64,000 nt of DNA from Pseudomonadota bacterium (lineage in GTDB: Bacteria > Desulfobacterota > Desulfobacteria > Desulfobacterales > RPRI01). Location: the NCBI GenBank assembly GCA_018901125.1, contig JAHIFE010000189.1, positions 1-64,000 on the forward strand, read 5' to 3'. The notes beneath the pieces are model-generated. The model searched no databases. It was given only the letters and a program-made list of their open reading frames with translations, and had not been told where the DNA came from. Numbering within the stretch: the stretch's first letter is position 1; the number at the start of each line of letters is the position of its first letter. A program made the translations under genes and the position numbers. Positions 63,465 through 64,000 of the stretch are shown in pieces.

Positions 63465-64000
63465 TTAACCTTCTGTCTCTTTCCGGCCAAAGGGAATGCC
63501 GAGCTTGCGCATTTTCGTCCGGAGCGTCGAAGGATTTATTTTCAGAAGCTTTGCTGCACCCTTTTCCCCGCCCACACGGCCACCGGTCATCTTCAGGGCA
63601 TTGGCAATCGTTTGTGAGGTCATTTGTTCCAGACTGAGGGTTTTTGCTCCATCGGTCACGGGAATCATGGCCGCTGTATTTGGGACGATATCGACAAGAT
63701 CGTTGAAGACCAGCGGTTGTTCCCTGCTGAGAATAAGGGCGCGTTCGATGGCGTTCTGGAGTTCCCGGACATTGCCGGGCCAGTTATAATGCATAAGTTT
63801 TTCGAGGGCACCGGGAGCAAGGGTGGGAATTTCCACAAAACCCATTTCCCGGGCCTTCTTCATCATGAAATATTGAACCAGGGCTGGAATATCGGCTCGC
63901 CGGTCACGAAGCGGCGGAATCACAATGGGAAAAACCCTGAGGCGAAAATAAAGATCCTCGCGGAACTTGCCCTCGGCCATCATGGCCTCCAGATTGCGGT
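63465..64000 (-). CDS. sigma-54-dependent transcriptional regulator, C-terminal part (cut by window edge)
   Basis: The visible part starts inside the AAA+ domain (NLEAMMAEGKFREDLYFRLRVFPI) and runs through WPGNVRELQNAIERA to a Fis-type HTH (GGEKGAAKLLKINPSTLRTKM). The track ORF begins at an internal Met; translation is open to the right edge. It is an NtrC-family activator, likely partner of the convergent hybrid kinase or of another system beyond the window. Confidence 0.93.
   Translation of the reverse strand, partial: RNLEAMMAEGKFREDLYFRLRVFPIVIPPLRDRRADIPALVQYFMMKKAREMGFVEIPTLAPGALEKLMHYNWPGNVRELQNAIERALILSREQPLVFNDLVDIVPNTAAMIPVTDGAKTLSLEQMTSQTIANALKMTGGRVGGEKGAAKLLKINPSTLRTKMRKLGIPFGRKETEG

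Noticed and set aside
1-64000. CRISPR arrays, rRNA and tRNA genes
   Set aside because: I looked for regularly spaced repeats, T-loop GTTCRANYC patterns and rRNA-like stretches and found none that hold up.

Overview
The window looks like a chromosomal segment of an anaerobic Desulfobacterota bacterium, probably near Desulfobacteraceae. I infer this from AT-rich, densely packed genes, a four-gene arsenosugar locus, a divergent MoaE, FmdE, a KamA-family enzyme, a geopeptide-like RiPP locus and abundant hairpin repeats. The assignment is by inference only: there is no rRNA or tRNA gene in the window.

Layout. 0-12 kb: housekeeping genes (miaA-hrpA, M24 peptidase, xerD, moaC, mltA) and a ClC channel coupled to a HTH-EIIA regulator. 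12.5-19.4 kb: an accessory region in which small same-strand genes (HEPN-like, UDG-like, methyltransferase, trmO, an SPFH fragment plus NAD-kinase-like gene, M15 peptidase) are separated by attC-like hairpins, so it may be an integron cassette array without an integrase. 19.4-26.4 kb: a complete phosphate regulon, phoBR-pstSCAB-phoU, with matching Pho-box direct repeats upstream of phoB and pstS. 26.5-31 kb: CDF transporter, YajD nuclease, MoaE, a mobA remnant, an exported SHOCT protein and a vapBC module beside IS-derived repeats. 31-50 kb: U32 protein, epimerase, nadE, trmJ, ndk, an LptA-like fusion, an XPB-type helicase, the arsenosugar cluster, aspS, hisS, hemL and htpX. 50-56 kb: KamA-family radical SAM, two ATP-grasp ligases, a GNAT and Mpl in one transcription unit. 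56-64 kb: a RiPP locus (Cys-Cys precursor missed by the ORF track, attenuator, SPASM maturase, TonB receptor), followed by a periplasmic binding protein, a hybrid histidine kinase and a sigma-54 regulator cut by the window edge.

Repeats. The clearest structural discovery is a 142-bp, almost wholly palindromic MITE present three times at full length (13471, 21953, 47582) and once as a 66-bp deletion form (44269). Each copy is flanked by its own 4-bp target duplication, and two sit directly behind stop codons. A separate 186-bp element with 16-bp perfect terminal inverted repeats and a 10-bp target duplication lies just upstream of vapBC.

The most promising undescribed systems are the RiPP/TonB locus at 56.2-60.1 kb, the KamA/double-ATP-grasp pathway at 50.8-54.7 kb and the cassette-like array at 13.8-18.1 kb.
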